The position numbers and the translations under genes were made by a program. Positions 10,718 to 20,502 of a DNA stretch of 64,000 nt are shown here, piece after piece. The notes beneath the pieces are model-generated. The model saw nothing but the letters and a program-made list of their open reading frames with translations, was not told the DNA's origin and searched no databases. Numbering within the stretch: position 1 is the stretch's first letter; each line of letters starts with the position of its first letter. This DNA is from Pyropia haitanensis (lineage: Eukaryota; Rhodophyta; Bangiophyceae; Bangiales; Bangiaceae). The stretch lies in assembly GCA_008729055.1 (NCBI GenBank), contig SDUX01000006.1, positions 124,001 through 188,000 on the forward strand. Reading direction: 5' to 3'.

Positions 10718-11145
10718 GTCGTCCTCGACGGACACGTCGTCGCCGCCGCGGCGGCACGCGGCGGGCGGCCGCCGCGGCCGCTCCGGCGGGCGGCCACGGC
10801 GGCCGTCGGCAGGTGGCCGCGGCGCGTCTCCCCCCCCCCCGCGGCGGCGGGCGGGCGGTCGGCCAAGCGGCAGCGGTGGCGGCGGGGGGGTGCCGCGGCC
10901 GACCCGCTCGACGGCTTCCTCGTCGACGATGGCGCCCGCTGGCCCGCCGCCGCGGGGGGGGCGGCCCGCCGCCCGCGGCTGCGGGGGGGGGGGGGGGTGC
11001 GCGCCCGCCGCCGCCGCCAGTGGTCATTGCCGGGGGCGTCTGGTGGGGGTGGTGGGGGGGTGGGGGGGGGGGGGGCGCCTGGCCGCGGCTGGCACGCCGA
11101 TACCGGCGGGGGCGGGGGGGGGAGCGAAGATGACTGGGCGTGGGT

Positions 11146-11178
<33 letters not shown>

Positions 11179-12600
11179 GGTAGCTCAGGCGGGTCGGACG
11201 CCGACGCTGCCGCCGCGGCGGCTGCTGACGCTGCGCCGCTCTACCCGCCGCCGTCGCTCGCGCTGACGCCGCTGACGCCGCTGACGCTGCTGGGCGGTAG
11301 GGGCGGCGGCGGTGGTGGTGGTGGTGGTGGTGGTGGTGGGGGAGGGGAGGTGGTGGTGGTGGGGGGGGGAGGTATGGGGGGGAGGAGCGGCGGCGGCGCC
11401 GTCGGCGCCGCCTGTCACCCGTGGCCCGCGTCTGCCGCGGCGGCGGCGGCGGCGGCGGCCGCCGCCGCCACCACCGCCCGCGTCGTGGTGCGGCGGCCCG
11501 ACCGGGCGGACGAGTGGGTGGTCATCCTCATCCCCGCCGGGTCCCCCCCCGCCGGCGCGGCCGCCGCGGCGGACGCGGCCACCCCCGGCACCACCGCGTG
11601 GCTCACCGCCCGCGTCACCGCCGCGCTCGCCGACGTGCACAGGGCGGCGGTGGCGGTCGCGCCGCCGGCGGTGGTGCGCGTCGGGCCACCGCCGCCGCCT
11701 GACACGTCCGCGGGGGGGGGTCTACGCTGCTGAGGTGGGGGGGGTGCGCCGGCTGGGGCTCGCCGCCGCGTACGCGGTGACGTGCCAACGTGGCCGATGC
11801 GGACGTTGGGCGGCTGCTCGACACGGCGGCGCGGGCGGCCACGCCGCTGCGCGTGCTGCGGCTAGCCGCCAACGTGCGGCTGACGGACGCGACGGCGGCG
11901 CGGCCGGTGTCCGCCGCCTCCGCGTGCGCTGCCGCCGCGCGACGGGGGGAAGGGGGGGGGGGGGGGGGGGGGGGGGGGGGGCGTTGGTGAAGGGGGTGGC
12001 GGCTTTGGCGTGGGCGGTACCGGCCTGGGCGGTGGTGCTGGTGGTGGTGGCAATGGTGGTGCTGGTGCTGCTGGCAGCGACGGCGACGGCACCGGCGACG
12101 GCGACGGTGACGGCGACGGTGACGGCGACGGTGAAGGCGACGGCGCCGGCGACGGCACCGGCGACGTCCTCGGCGACGACGGCACCGGCGGCGGCGGCGC
12201 GGCCGGCGGGGGGGGGGGGGGGTATCCACACGTGCACGCAGGCTGGCGCTGTGGAGGGGGGCGGGGGGGGGAGAGGGGGAGAGGCGGCGGCCCCCCCGCG
12301 GCCGCCGCGCACCCCGCTGCTGCTGCTGCTGCTGCTGCCACCGCCGCCGCGGCGGCCGCGGGGGTAGAGCCAGTCCCGCCGCCACCGCCGCTGCTCGCGG
12401 CTGCGGCGGCGGCGGCGGCGGCGGCCGCGGCGGCGGCGGTTGCCGCCACCGGCGCGCCGCGTCGGCGGCGGGCGGCCGCGGCGGCGGCGGCGGGTGACCT
12501 CGCGCACCTCCGGGCGGCCGCGCGGCGGCGGCCGCGCGGCGGCGGCGGCGGGCGCCCCACGTGGGTCGGGGGTGTGGCCAGCGCGGGGCGGCGACGGATC
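10491..12600 (+). other. Coding-like low-complexity stretch of unknown identity
   Basis: Sequence with plus-strand codon bias but many frame changes at G runs. Readable islands are ADSDVDGGGG (10655), PLDGFLVDDGARWP (10904), GSEDDWAWVV (11121), a longer stretch containing RVVVRRPDRADEWVVILIPA (11479-11540) and LTARVTAALADVHRAAVAV (11600-11660), then GVRRLGLAAAYAVT (11747) and ADADVGRLLDTAARAATPL with VLRLAANVRLTDA (11790-11890). Downstream are an Asp-Gly hexanucleotide repeat (about 12076-12175) and a CTG run (about 12318-12338). Acidic DGFLVDD-type segments are common in nuclear proteins, but I cannot assign a family. It may be a separate gene or an extension of the preceding one. Confidence 0.35.
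12076..12175. repeat. GACGGC/GACGGT hexanucleotide microsatellite
   Basis: A run of GACGGY units with scattered GCACCGGC variants. In the plus frame it encodes alternating Asp-Gly with some Glu and Thr, so it may be a low-complexity segment of the unassigned coding-like stretch. Confidence 0.7.
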
Positions 12601-12778
12601 CGCCGCGTCGGCGGCGTCCGTCCCCCTCCCACGCTTCCCCCCGCCCCTCCCGGCGCGGCCGCCCTCTCGCCACCCCCCGTGGCCGTGCCACGCCGTGTGC
12701 CGCGGTTGATCCTTTGGCCGCGGCGCCCGTCTTGCCCTGCCGCCCCTCGCCCCACACCCCCCGCATCTCCACTTGGCC

Positions 12779-12960
12779 GTCCTCCCCGCCTCCCTCCCTC
12801 TCCCCTCCCCCCCACTCTCCCCTCGTCCCCCCCCCTCCTCCCCCCCACCCTCCCTCCCCCTCCCCCCACTCTCTCCTCGTCCTCCCCCTCCTCCCTCCCT
12901 CCCTCGCTCTCTCCTCTTCCTCCCCCCTCTCCCCCCCCCCCCCCCCCACCTCACCCCCCG
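12779..12960 (+). promoter_or_regulatory. Pyrimidine-rich leader before the kinesin start
   Basis: About 180 bases made almost only of C and T (CCTCCCTCCC-type), followed by GGGACCGTTAC repeated twice in tandem at about 12958-12986 and then the kinesin ATG at 13031. C/T-rich leaders also precede the PRP6, uL23m and 16.3 kb starts, so this looks like a leader or promoter feature of genes in this genome. Confidence 0.4.
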
Positions 12961-13030
12961 GGACCGTTACGGGGACCGTTACGGGCAACCGCCGCGACGG
13001 GGCGGCGCACGATGCCCCCCCCCCCCCCCC

Positions 13031-13703
13031 ATGGCGGTCACCGCCGTCGTGCGGGTGCACCCCCACCCGCACCCCGCCGACCCACCGCTGCGCATTGAGC
13101 GCCCCCCCCCAACGGCGGCGCGCCGGTGGTGTGGCTGCCGCCGCCCCCCCCCCCCTCAGGCCCACCGCCACCGGTCTCGGCGGCCGCGTCGCGGCGGCGG
13201 CGGCGGCGGTCGCGGCGGCGGCGGCGGCGGCCGCCGCGGCGGGCCGCCGCCACGCCGTCGACGCGGTCATTACGGGCGGCACGGCGGCGCTGTACGCGGC
13301 GGCGGGTGCGCCGGCGGTGGCGGCTGTTGCGGGGGGGGCCGACGCGACGGTGCTGGCGGTGGGGGCGAGCGGGTCGGGCAAGACGACCGCGTTGATGGGG
13401 GGGGTGGGGGGGGGGGGGACGGGGAGGATGGGGGTGGCGGTGCCACCAACGGGGGGCTCGTGGGGGGGGGTCATCAAGGGGCTTTTTGCGGCCGCCGCGA
13501 CGGCGGCGGCTGCCGACGAGCTCCTCCTGAAAACCTCCAATCATGTCAAATTTTCAACCCTGAAATTACCATACCGTGTCAATTTTGAACAACCAACTAC
13601 ATCTGTTCGATCTGTTCTTTGGAACAATGAGGCAGAACCATGGAATGGTGATGACAGAAGTCATTGGGTACTCGAAACTGATGAAGCCACGCATAGAAGA
13701 TGA
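13031..13703 (+). pseudogene. Kinesin motor domain, truncated after the P-loop
   Basis: The frame opens with VTAVVRVHPHPHP (kinesin beta-1). After two C-run frame changes (13102-13110 and 13144-13155) it reads HAVDAVITGGTAALYAAAG, GADATVLAVGASGSGKTTAL (P-loop equivalent of AYGQTGSGKTYTM) and GVIKGLFAAA (GIIPR-LF region). Adding one base to each run gives 224 codons plus stop. At about 13525 base composition drops abruptly and the frame continues through unrelated sequence to a TGA at 13703. Switch I (NxxSSRSH), switch II (DLAGSE) and all later motor parts are absent, and I did not find them further right. The product would not be a working motor. A chimeric assembly join is the main alternative to a real insertion or pseudogene. 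Confidence 0.6.
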
Positions 13704-13745
13704 AAAGAGTTACAAATATTCATGTATTGGCCCGGTAGGCGGACA
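13525..13745. other. AT-rich patch at the broken end of the kinesin gene
   Basis: About 220 bases near 40% GC inside DNA that is otherwise above 70%. Neither strand shows a recognisable protein. One plus frame gives a 60-codon tail fused to the kinesin (NHVKFSTLKLPYRVNF...) and another gives a short Met-rich peptide. It marks the left edge of a lower-GC island that also includes the nuclease gene. Confidence 0.7.
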
Positions 13746-13955
13746 AACGGCGCCGAGGAAGGCAAGGAAAAATTTTTTTCGTATAAAAAAGGCGCTTGCC
13801 GCCCCCCCAGACCCCCACCACTGAGTCGGCAACCGTCCACAGCTCCCACCACGGCCTCCCCACCACCCCAGTACCTCCCCTTTACCTCTGGACCCACCCA
13901 CGACCTGCTCCGCCCCCCACCCCCGCCCTATACCCCGCCACACGCCGACGCCATT

Positions 13956-14837
13956 ATGGGCAAGAAGCTGAACCTGACGCCGGAGGAGAAGCTGGCTCGG
14001 CGCCGTGAGCAGGTTCGTCGGAATATGGCGGCCATGCGCTCCCGGCGGACGACTGATGCGGACGCCGGCGGCCGCGCTACGGAGGGGTCGCACGCCATCG
14101 ACGAGGAGGCGTCGTTGGCTGCAGCCGTGGCGGCGGCGGTGGCCCTCTGTGGCGCGCCCGCCACGGTCGCCCGCACCGCGCCCGACGCCGGGGCGGTCGC
14201 GGCTCACCAAGAGGCCATCCGGACGGGGGCTGAGCGCTGTACTCAGTGCCCCCGGCGCTACAAGGGCCGATCCGCGCGGATGACGCACGAGCGCGAAGCC
14301 CACGGGTTGGTTTTCAAGAATGGCTTCGAGGTCAAGGTAAAATCGTTTTTGGAGTCGGCGGGGTGGCGGCCCATGACTTCGTGGACCGGCCACCCCGAAG
14401 TTGGGACTTACCGAGCCCAATGGTCGTTCCAGGAGCGTGGGGGGGCTTTGCGTGCGGATTTTGTGTTGGCTGTTCGGGGGGGTTGGTTTATTTTGGAGGT
14501 GGACGAATCAGCTCACCGTCTGTATCCACGTGAGTCTGAGATCTCCAGGGAGGTGGTGATGCGAGCCTCATTTGAGAACTACGCTAAGCCGGCGTTGCGC
14601 TTGATTAGGTTTAACCCAGACGCCTTTGTGGTTGGGACGACGTACGTCCCTCCGGCGTTTGAGTCTCGGGCCAATCATTTGGCTAGATGGCTGTGGGAGC
14701 ACCGTTTGGAGGGGGGGCGGGAGTTTTCTACTGATTATTGGTATTACGATAGGGTGAGTCGAGAGAGCGAGGGGCCGACGGTAAGGACTAACCCCCAGGG
14801 GCGTCCTGGCTGGGGTGAGGAGCTCATCTCGTGGTAG
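13956..14837 (+). CDS. C2H2 zinc-finger protein with Vsr/EDxHD-like nuclease domain
   Basis: An intact 293 aa frame. The N-terminus is basic (LTPEEKLARRREQVRRNMA). Residues 95-116 form a C2H2 zinc finger with exact spacing C-x2-C-x12-H-x4-H (Cys95, Cys98, His111, His116). Residues about 122-225 resemble the restriction-endonuclease-like fold of Vsr/EDxHD homing nucleases: FEVKVKSFLESAGW, ADFVL (Asp168), FILEVDESAH (Glu181, Asp183, His187) and LRLIRFNPDAF. Proteins with an ExDExxH core and an RFNPD block occur in algal and giant-virus genomes and in mobile elements. I infer DNA cleavage directed by the finger. GC and codon choice (TTG, TTT, GTT) are lower than in the neighbours, which suggests transfer or a mobile origin. 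The start is the ATG with a downstream Lys/Arg-rich segment. A translation from 13722 would run through non-conserved sequence. Confidence 0.65.
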   Translation: MGKKLNLTPEEKLARRREQVRRNMAAMRSRRTTDADAGGRATEGSHAIDEEASLAAAVAAAVALCGAPATVARTAPDAGAVAAHQEAIRTGAERCTQCPRRYKGRSARMTHEREAHGLVFKNGFEVKVKSFLESAGWRPMTSWTGHPEVGTYRAQWSFQERGGALRADFVLAVRGGWFILEVDESAHRLYPRESEISREVVMRASFENYAKPALRLIRFNPDAFVVGTTYVPPAFESRANHLARWLWEHRLEGGREFSTDYWYYDRVSRESEGPTVRTNPQGRPGWGEELISW

Positions 14838-15111
14838 TATGTAGGAGGGATCGGCCTCTAGGTAGATTGATCATATTTTCGTTTGTGCCTCACTTCGATG
14901 GGAGTACGAGTGAACGACACCGATGGCCGGCGAGAGTGTCCACCACCCCCCCCCGCACCCCACCCCCCCCCCCCCCCCGCCCCCCCCCCCCCCCCCCCCG
15001 ACCCCGCGCCCCCCCCCCCCTACCCCGCCCCCCCCTTTCCCCTCGTTTTCATCACGTGGAGGCTGCGCTTTTTTCCTGTGGTAGTAGGCTGCAAGACGTG
15101 CTTCGACGGGC

Positions 15112-15151
15112 GTGACGCTGGCGTCGGCCTGCCGTGCTCTCCGAAGGCACC

Positions 15152-15182
<31 letters not shown>

Positions 15183-15375
15183 GACGCCCGGCGGTCCAAG
15201 ACCATCACCGCTGGCGGGCCTCGTCATTGGCGGCGCGTCGCTACTGCTTGGGCTCACCCGGCCGGCGGTGACCGCGTCTTTCCTCGTCGTCCAGACGCTG
15301 CTGTCCATCTACGTCTCCTTTTTGTACGTGTTTGTGCAGCCGGCGGTGCGGGCGTCGGCAGCAGCCGCTTGCTGA
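15112..15375 (+). CDS. Possible exon of a small membrane protein
   Basis: An open stretch without its own ATG, following a 24-C run, reads PLAGLVIGGASLLLGLTRPA and TASFLVVQTLLSIYVSFLYV and stops at 15375. Two consecutive hydrophobic helices with good third-position GC make chance less likely. There is no conserved motif I can name. It may be a terminal exon whose start lies before the C run, or a spurious frame. Confidence 0.25.
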
Positions 15376-16176
15376 TTTCTATGGGGTAGGCCGCCGCGTC
15401 AGGGGGGGGGGGGGGGAGCAGCCGCAGCAGGTCCCCGACGGTGGGCGCGGCGGCGCCGCCGGGGCTCCAGCCGCCCGCGTCGTCGCAACCCCCCCAACGC
15501 ACCACTCGTCATCCGAAAGCTTCCCCCACCCCCCCTCCTCCGACGCACACGCGGGCCCCGGCTGGCCGGCCGCCACCGCCGCCGCGGCGGCCACGACGCC
15601 CGCCACCGCCGCGACACGGACGAGGCCCCGTACCACCGCTCGGCGGCCGGGGCCCGTGGCGGGTGCGCGGGCGTGCGGCGGCGGCCGGCCGCCGCCGCCG
15701 CCGCCGCCGCCGCGAGTGGCGGCCGGCCGGCGGGGCGCGTCGCCGGGCGCCGACGACGCGACGGGGGGGGGGGGTTAAGGCGGCGCGCATGGCCGCGGCC
15801 TCGCGGGGCGCGGGGGGGGGGGGGGGGGGGGGATGGCGGCGGGATGTGGGACGGGACAGAGGGGGGACGTGACAGTGGGAGTATGGGTGGAGGTGGCGGT
15901 GGGGGTGGGGAGCGGGGGGGTCGGAGGGGTGCCGGCAGTGACTCGCACCCCGCGGTGGGCGGCCGGCGGCCGCTCTTGTTTGGTGACAAGGCATCGACGG
16001 GGCCCGCCGCCTCGAGATGTGCTGCCGACGTGGAGGCAGCGGCTCAGATTGCCATTCCGCGTAGCTCCCGGTTAGGCCAAAAAAAACTAGTGCCGGGCCG
16101 GCCGTCCCCGCTGCGCCGCGTGCTTCCAGCCCGCTGCGACCCACGCGGCCACGCCCGTCCTACCCCCCCCTCCCCC

Positions 16177-16225
16177 CTATTCGTCTGTTTCTTCCCCTCC
16201 CTTTCTATTCGTCTGTTTCTTCCCC
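16177..16225. repeat. Two tandem copies of a 28-base unit in a pyrimidine leader
   Basis: The sequence ctattcgtctgtttcttcccc begins at 16177 and again at 16205, so the unit is 28 bases. It sits in a C/T-rich stretch just before a candidate ATG at 16277. Confidence 0.8.
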
Positions 16226-16276
16226 CCCCCCCCCCCTCACCCCCGCGCCCGGCAAGACGGTCGTTTGCCCCGCGCC

Positions 16277-17466
16277 ATGCGCACGCCCTGGCCGGCCGCC
16301 CCCCCCGCCCCCCCCCCGCCCCCGTGGCCGCGTTTGCCTCGACCGCAGCGGGACCACCGACGGGCCGTGCGTGTCGCCGCCGCGGCAGCGGCGGCGCTCG
16401 GCTGAGCGCGGCCGCCCGCGGTCGCCGTGGCGACCGCTCCGCCCGTGCCGCCGGCCGTGGCGGCCGCCCCGCCCGTCTCGCCCGACGGCGGCAGCCCCGC
16501 GCGGGTGCCGTCGCCGTCGCCACCTCGGGCTGCCCCGCCCGTGGCCCCCCCCCCACTGGCCGCGCGGAGCCCGTCGCCGCCGTCGCCGCCCTGGTCGCCC
16601 GCGTCCTCGGCACGCGTGACGCGGCCGTCAACGCGGCGTCGGGGCCGCCGGCAGCGGGCGGCGGCGTCTCCCCTGTCGGCAGGGCCCGCGAAGCGGCCGC
16701 GCCGCGCGGGTGCCGCTGGTCGGAGGAGGGGGGAGGGGGGGGGAGGGGGGGGAGCGGGGCGGTCCGCCGCTTCCCCTTCGTCGTCCCCGACGCCGCGGCG
16801 GTCGTTGCGGGCGCGGACGGCGGCGGCGGCGGCGGCAGCGGTAACGGCAGCGGCGGCGGCAGCGGCATCGTCGGCGGCGGCCGGCGCGCAGGAAGGCGAG
16901 ACGGCGGCGACGTCGCCACCGCCCCCAATCCCTGTGCCCCCCCCACCCCCCGTTGCTGCCGACGGAGCCCTGCCCCCGACAACGGCGCCCGAGCTGCCGC
17001 TCGGCGCCCAGCCGTTAATCCCGCCAGTGCCCCTGCTCGCTTCGACGCCATTGGCGCTGCCGCAGCCGCCGCCGCCGCCGCCGCAACCTGTGCCGCCGCC
17101 TCAGCTGGCGCCGCCGCCGCGACCCGCGCCGCCGCCGCCGCGATTGCCACCGCCACGCGCGGTCGTCCAGTTGGCGCCGCCCGGGACTGCGCCGCCGCCG
17201 CCGCCGCCGCCCCCACCACCGCCGCCGCCACTGCCACCGCCGCCACCGGTGGTGCCCCTGCCCGCTCTGCACCCGTCGCCACCGTCACCGCCCCAGCTGC
17301 CGCTGCGGCCGTTCCTCGACTGCGCCGATGGCGCGCCACCCCCGCCGCCGCCGTCGCCGCCGCCGCTGACGCGCGCGCCGCCGCCGCCACCCCGAGGAGC
17401 GCGGACGCTGGGCAGTCCCCGTCCCCACTCATCATCCCCGGTTGCGCTGCTCCCCCATTCTCAGAC
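16277..17466 (+). CDS. Candidate Pro/Ala-rich protein, frame unresolved
   Basis: An ATG at 16277 follows a pyrimidine-rich leader. Downstream, plus-strand frames read alternating coding-like pieces: RRGRRQRAAASPLSAGPAKR, VRRFPFVVPDAAAVVAGADG and a long Pro-rich segment containing ELPLGAQPLIPPVPLLAST and VVPLPALHPSPPSPPQLPLR. C and G runs separate the pieces, so no single frame covers them. The composition could be a nuclear or wall-associated Pro-rich protein, or chance in GC-rich DNA. No family recognised. Confidence 0.3.
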
Positions 17467-17781
17467 ATGGGCTTCTTCAGCGATGACATTAGCAACGCCC
17501 TGCTCCTGGTGTCGATCGCGTTAATCTTCCCCACGGTTATCTGCATGCGGTGGCACCCGGGCTGGTGGGTCGTGTGTGTCGGGACCCTCTCGCTCCTGCT
17601 CAACGTGGTGCTAGCCGCGGACGGCGGCTTCGAAGCCTTCAACATTGATGGCACAGGACGCAAGACGGCCTGGCGGATTTCCGGCCGAGGTACGCGGCTT
17701 GATGGGCTCTACGGTGGGGGGGTGGGGGGGGTGGGCGCCCTGCGGGCGGCGGCACGGGAGGCACTGGCGGGCCTGTTTTGA
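17467..17781 (+). CDS. Small membrane protein of unknown function
   Basis: ATG at 17467, 104 aa if read to the stop at 17781. The first 55 residues are distinctive: MGFFSDDISNALLLVSIALI followed by FPTVICMRWHPGWWVVCVG and TLSLLLNVVLAADG, that is, two membrane helices separated by a Trp-rich turn. The remainder is Gly-rich. A sequence CGAG|GTACGC at about 17691 matches the 5' splice pattern used by other genes here (GTACG), so the true gene may splice out of this frame after ISGR. The Pro-rich frame upstream is also open into this region. I do not recognise a family. Confidence 0.4.
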   Translation: MGFFSDDISNALLLVSIALIFPTVICMRWHPGWWVVCVGTLSLLLNVVLAADGGFEAFNIDGTGRKTAWRISGRGTRLDGLYGGGVGGVGALRAAAREALAGLF

Positions 17782-18786
17782 TCGCCAACAGGGAACGAGA
17801 GTGTACAGCGGAGGCGTCGTGAGAGAGATGGTCGGCGGCGACAGCCACCCCTCTCTCAGAAGCGGCCGGGGGGCGCTCGAGGCCCCTCCCTCGTAGGACA
17901 CATGAAGTGGGAGGCCAACACCGTCGAGCAGCAGCGCGGGCGTCGCGGCGTGACGCCCCCAGCAACAAGCGCACCACCCACCCGCTGCTGCTCGGCGGCC
18001 GCGAGCGCGTCGGCGCCGGCCCGCGCGCCGCCGCCCGCCCGTACCGCGTCGGGCCGGGCGCGTCGGCCGCCGGCGGCGGCCGGCTGCAGCGCGCGCGTCG
18101 AGGTCGGTCGTTGCGGTGCGCGGGCGGCAGCCCGCCTCATGGGAAGCAGAGGGGGGAGGGTCGAGACGTGGGGGAGGTCACGGTCGGTGAAGAGGGCACG
18201 GCCGGGGGGGGGGGGGGCGGCTCCGTGCGCGCGCGCTCCGCCACATGGCAGCGCTGACGGTGGGCTGTGGGTGGCCCGCTCGGGGTGCGGCACACCGGCG
18301 GACGGCGACCCCAATCGTGGGGTCTCTGCCACTAGCGCGGCACCACGCGGACGGGCCGCGTTGGGGAGCTGCAGGGATGTCAGCCGTTTGCCCTGGGCGA
18401 CGCTGCCGCCCGGGCGGTGCGCCACGCGGGACGCCGCCATGCGTCATCCGCGCGGTCGGCAGCGTCGGCGGGGACAGCCGTCGGCGCCCCCCCCCCCCCC
18501 CCCCCCGCCGCCCGCCGTGACACCGCGTGCCGCGTCGCGCGCCCACCGCTGCGACGCGGCCACGCCGCGTACGCGCGGTCGTTCCCCCTCGCGGTCGGCC
18601 GCGCCGACGGGGACCGCCGCCGGCGGCGCGCACCCGCCGCGGGCGGCCCCGCCGCCGGCGCCGGCTCCCGCGGCGGCCGCCGCGTGCCCCGCGGGCGGGC
18701 ACGGCCGCCGCCGGGCACCCGCGTTGGCGGCGGGCGGCACCTCGCCCGCCCCCGCCGCCGCCTGTGTTGGTCCCTGCCGCCGCCGG
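17782..18786. other. GC-rich gap upstream of the fucosyltransferase gene
   Basis: A 1 kb region with no convincing gene. It has a C run at about 18489-18506 and CGCGCG-rich sequence. All frames are open by composition. It should contain the promoter and leader of the downstream gene. Confidence 0.4.
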
Positions 18787-19705
18787 ATGGGCCGCCCGCC
18801 CGCCGCCGGGCCGCCGTGCCGGCGTGCCGCGGCGGCGCCGCCGGCCGCCCGCCGGCGTGCCGTCTTCCCCTGCCGCGCCGTCCCCACCCCGCGTGCTGCT
18901 GCCGTCGCGGCGGTGGTCGCCGTCGCCACCGTCGGCGCCGCCCTCACCGCCCCCCTGCCGCCGTCGCTCGACCCCTTCCGCCCAGACGTGCGGGGCGCGC
19001 TGTGGCCACCCCCCCCCCGCCCGACGGGCGCGCCTACCCCTACACCTACCGCGGGGGTGGGGGCTCCCGCGCGGCGGGCGCCACGCCGGCGGCCCCCCCC
19101 CCCCCCCCCCAGACCGGTGGCTCTTCCCCACCCTCCGCCGCGACGGCCTCAACAACCAAAAGCAGGACCTCTACGCCGCCATTGCGTGCGCCGTCGCGAC
19201 GCGCCGCGTCCTCGTGCTGCCGCCCTTCCTCGCGGGCGTCCAGTACGGCCGGTGGCCGCGGGGGCCCTACCCGTTCGCCACCTTTTTTTCCATCGACGCG
19301 CTCGTCGCCGCCACGCCGGGCCTGTGGGTCGCGTCGCCCGCGGCGGCCGCCGCGGCGTGCCCGACCGTCGCCGTGCGGGGCGGGTGGTGCGCGCCGCGGC
19401 GGTGGGGGGGGGGGGGGGGGGGGGGGGTGCCCCCGTCCGTCGCCGCCTACGCGCGGCGCGGCGCCAAGGCCGTGTGCGTGGCGGCGGCGGCGGCGGCGGC
19501 GGCGGCGCCGCCGCCGCCGCGGTGTACCAACCGCATCGGCTGCCCGCCGGTGGGGGCCCTCTGGGGGGAAACGTCCGCGCGCTTTGAGCGCGGCCAAGGC
19601 TGGGCGGCCGACGCGGCGCCGCCGGCGCGGCCGCCCCCGCCGCCCGTCGGGACCCCCCCGGCGGGGGGCGACGCCACCGACGCCGCGGCGGCCCACCGAC
19701 GGGCG

Positions 19706-19736
<31 letters not shown>

Positions 19737-20502
19737 AGCGCCGCCGCGTCGGCGGGCACCCCCTCCGGTACGGCGCGATCGTGGCGGCGGTGGCGCCGGC
19801 CCCCCCATCGCCGCGGCGGCCGCCGCGATGGCCGCCACGCTCGGCGCGTACAACGCGGCGCACATCCGCCGCGGGGACTACGCGTCCAAGTGTGGCGACC
19901 TGCCCGCCGCGTGTGCCACCTACGGGCGGGACGCGTTTGTGCCGTCCGCCGCGCACGTGGTGGCGGTGCTGACCGCGCCGGGGCGGCTGCGGCGGCCGCG
20001 GCTGCCGCTGTTTGTCGCCACCGACGCGCCGGGGTGGGTGCGGCGGGAGCTGGCGCCCGCCCTCGCCGCCGTTGGCGTGCGGGTGGTGCTGCCGTCGACG
20101 CTGCGGGGGGGGCTGGCCGACCGGTACTGGCGGCAGCAGCGGCAGCGGCGCCGGCAGCGGCAGCGGCACCGGCGGCGGTGGCGGTGGCAGTGGCGGCGGC
20201 AGTGGTGGCAGTGGCGGGGTGGGGGGGGGGGGTGGCCGGCGGTCCGCCACCCGGCCGCCGCTGCCGCCGCCAACGCCACCGCCGACGCGGACGACGGGGA
20301 TGACCCGCTGGCCGTGACGGCCGCGGCGGGGATGCTGGACGCCCCGCTCGCCGGCGCGGCGCCCGACCAGTGGGCGGTGGCGGAGCAGGTGGTGGCGGTG
20401 GGGGCGGTGGACTTTGTGGGCAACCGCTTCTCCTCCTTTTCCGCCGACGTGCGGGTGCGGCGGCAGGAGGCACGGCCGACAGACCCCGAGCTGTTTTGGT
20501 AG
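18787..20502 (+). CDS. GDP-fucose protein O-fucosyltransferase-like type II membrane protein, three frame breaks
   Basis: O-fucosyltransferase-family enzymes transfer fucose from GDP-fucose to Ser/Thr of secretory proteins. From the ATG at 18787 the N-terminus is short and basic, followed by a signal anchor (residues about 36-56, AVAAVVAVATVGAALTAP) and a Pro-rich stem. The catalytic part has RRDGLNNQKQDLYAAIACAV and RRVLVLPPFLAGVQY (N-terminal Rossmann half), AAHIRRGDYASKC (donor-binding Arg region), LPLFVATDAPGWVRREL and EQVVAVGAVDFVGNRFSSFS ending in VRVRRQ, the usual C-terminal block. The frame changes in C runs at 19009-19018, 19093-19110 and 19800-19806. One added base at each restores a 572-residue frame. 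Ala/Gly/Arg inserts explain the extra length. Acceptor protein unknown; Golgi or ER location is inferred from topology. Confidence 0.82.

Larger units (their letters stand above)
14838..16246. other. Gap with long C runs and repeats
   Basis: Right edge of the lower-GC island (to about 14930), then long C tracts (about 14945-15020 and 15158-15181), a possible membrane exon (listed separately), GC-only sequence, and a pyrimidine-rich leader at 16155-16247. Within that leader a 21-base sequence (ctattcgtctgtttcttcccc) is repeated at 16177-16197 and 16205-16225. Confidence 0.5.

Noticed and set aside
11615..13540. Long minus-strand frame across the kinesin region
   Set aside because: Antisense of the kinesin and low-complexity sequence. 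No domain, while the plus strand has a clear P-loop.
15380..17460. Continuation of the kinesin gene beyond the island
   Set aside because: No SSRSH, DLAGSE or coiled-coil neck sequence was seen in any plus-strand frame.
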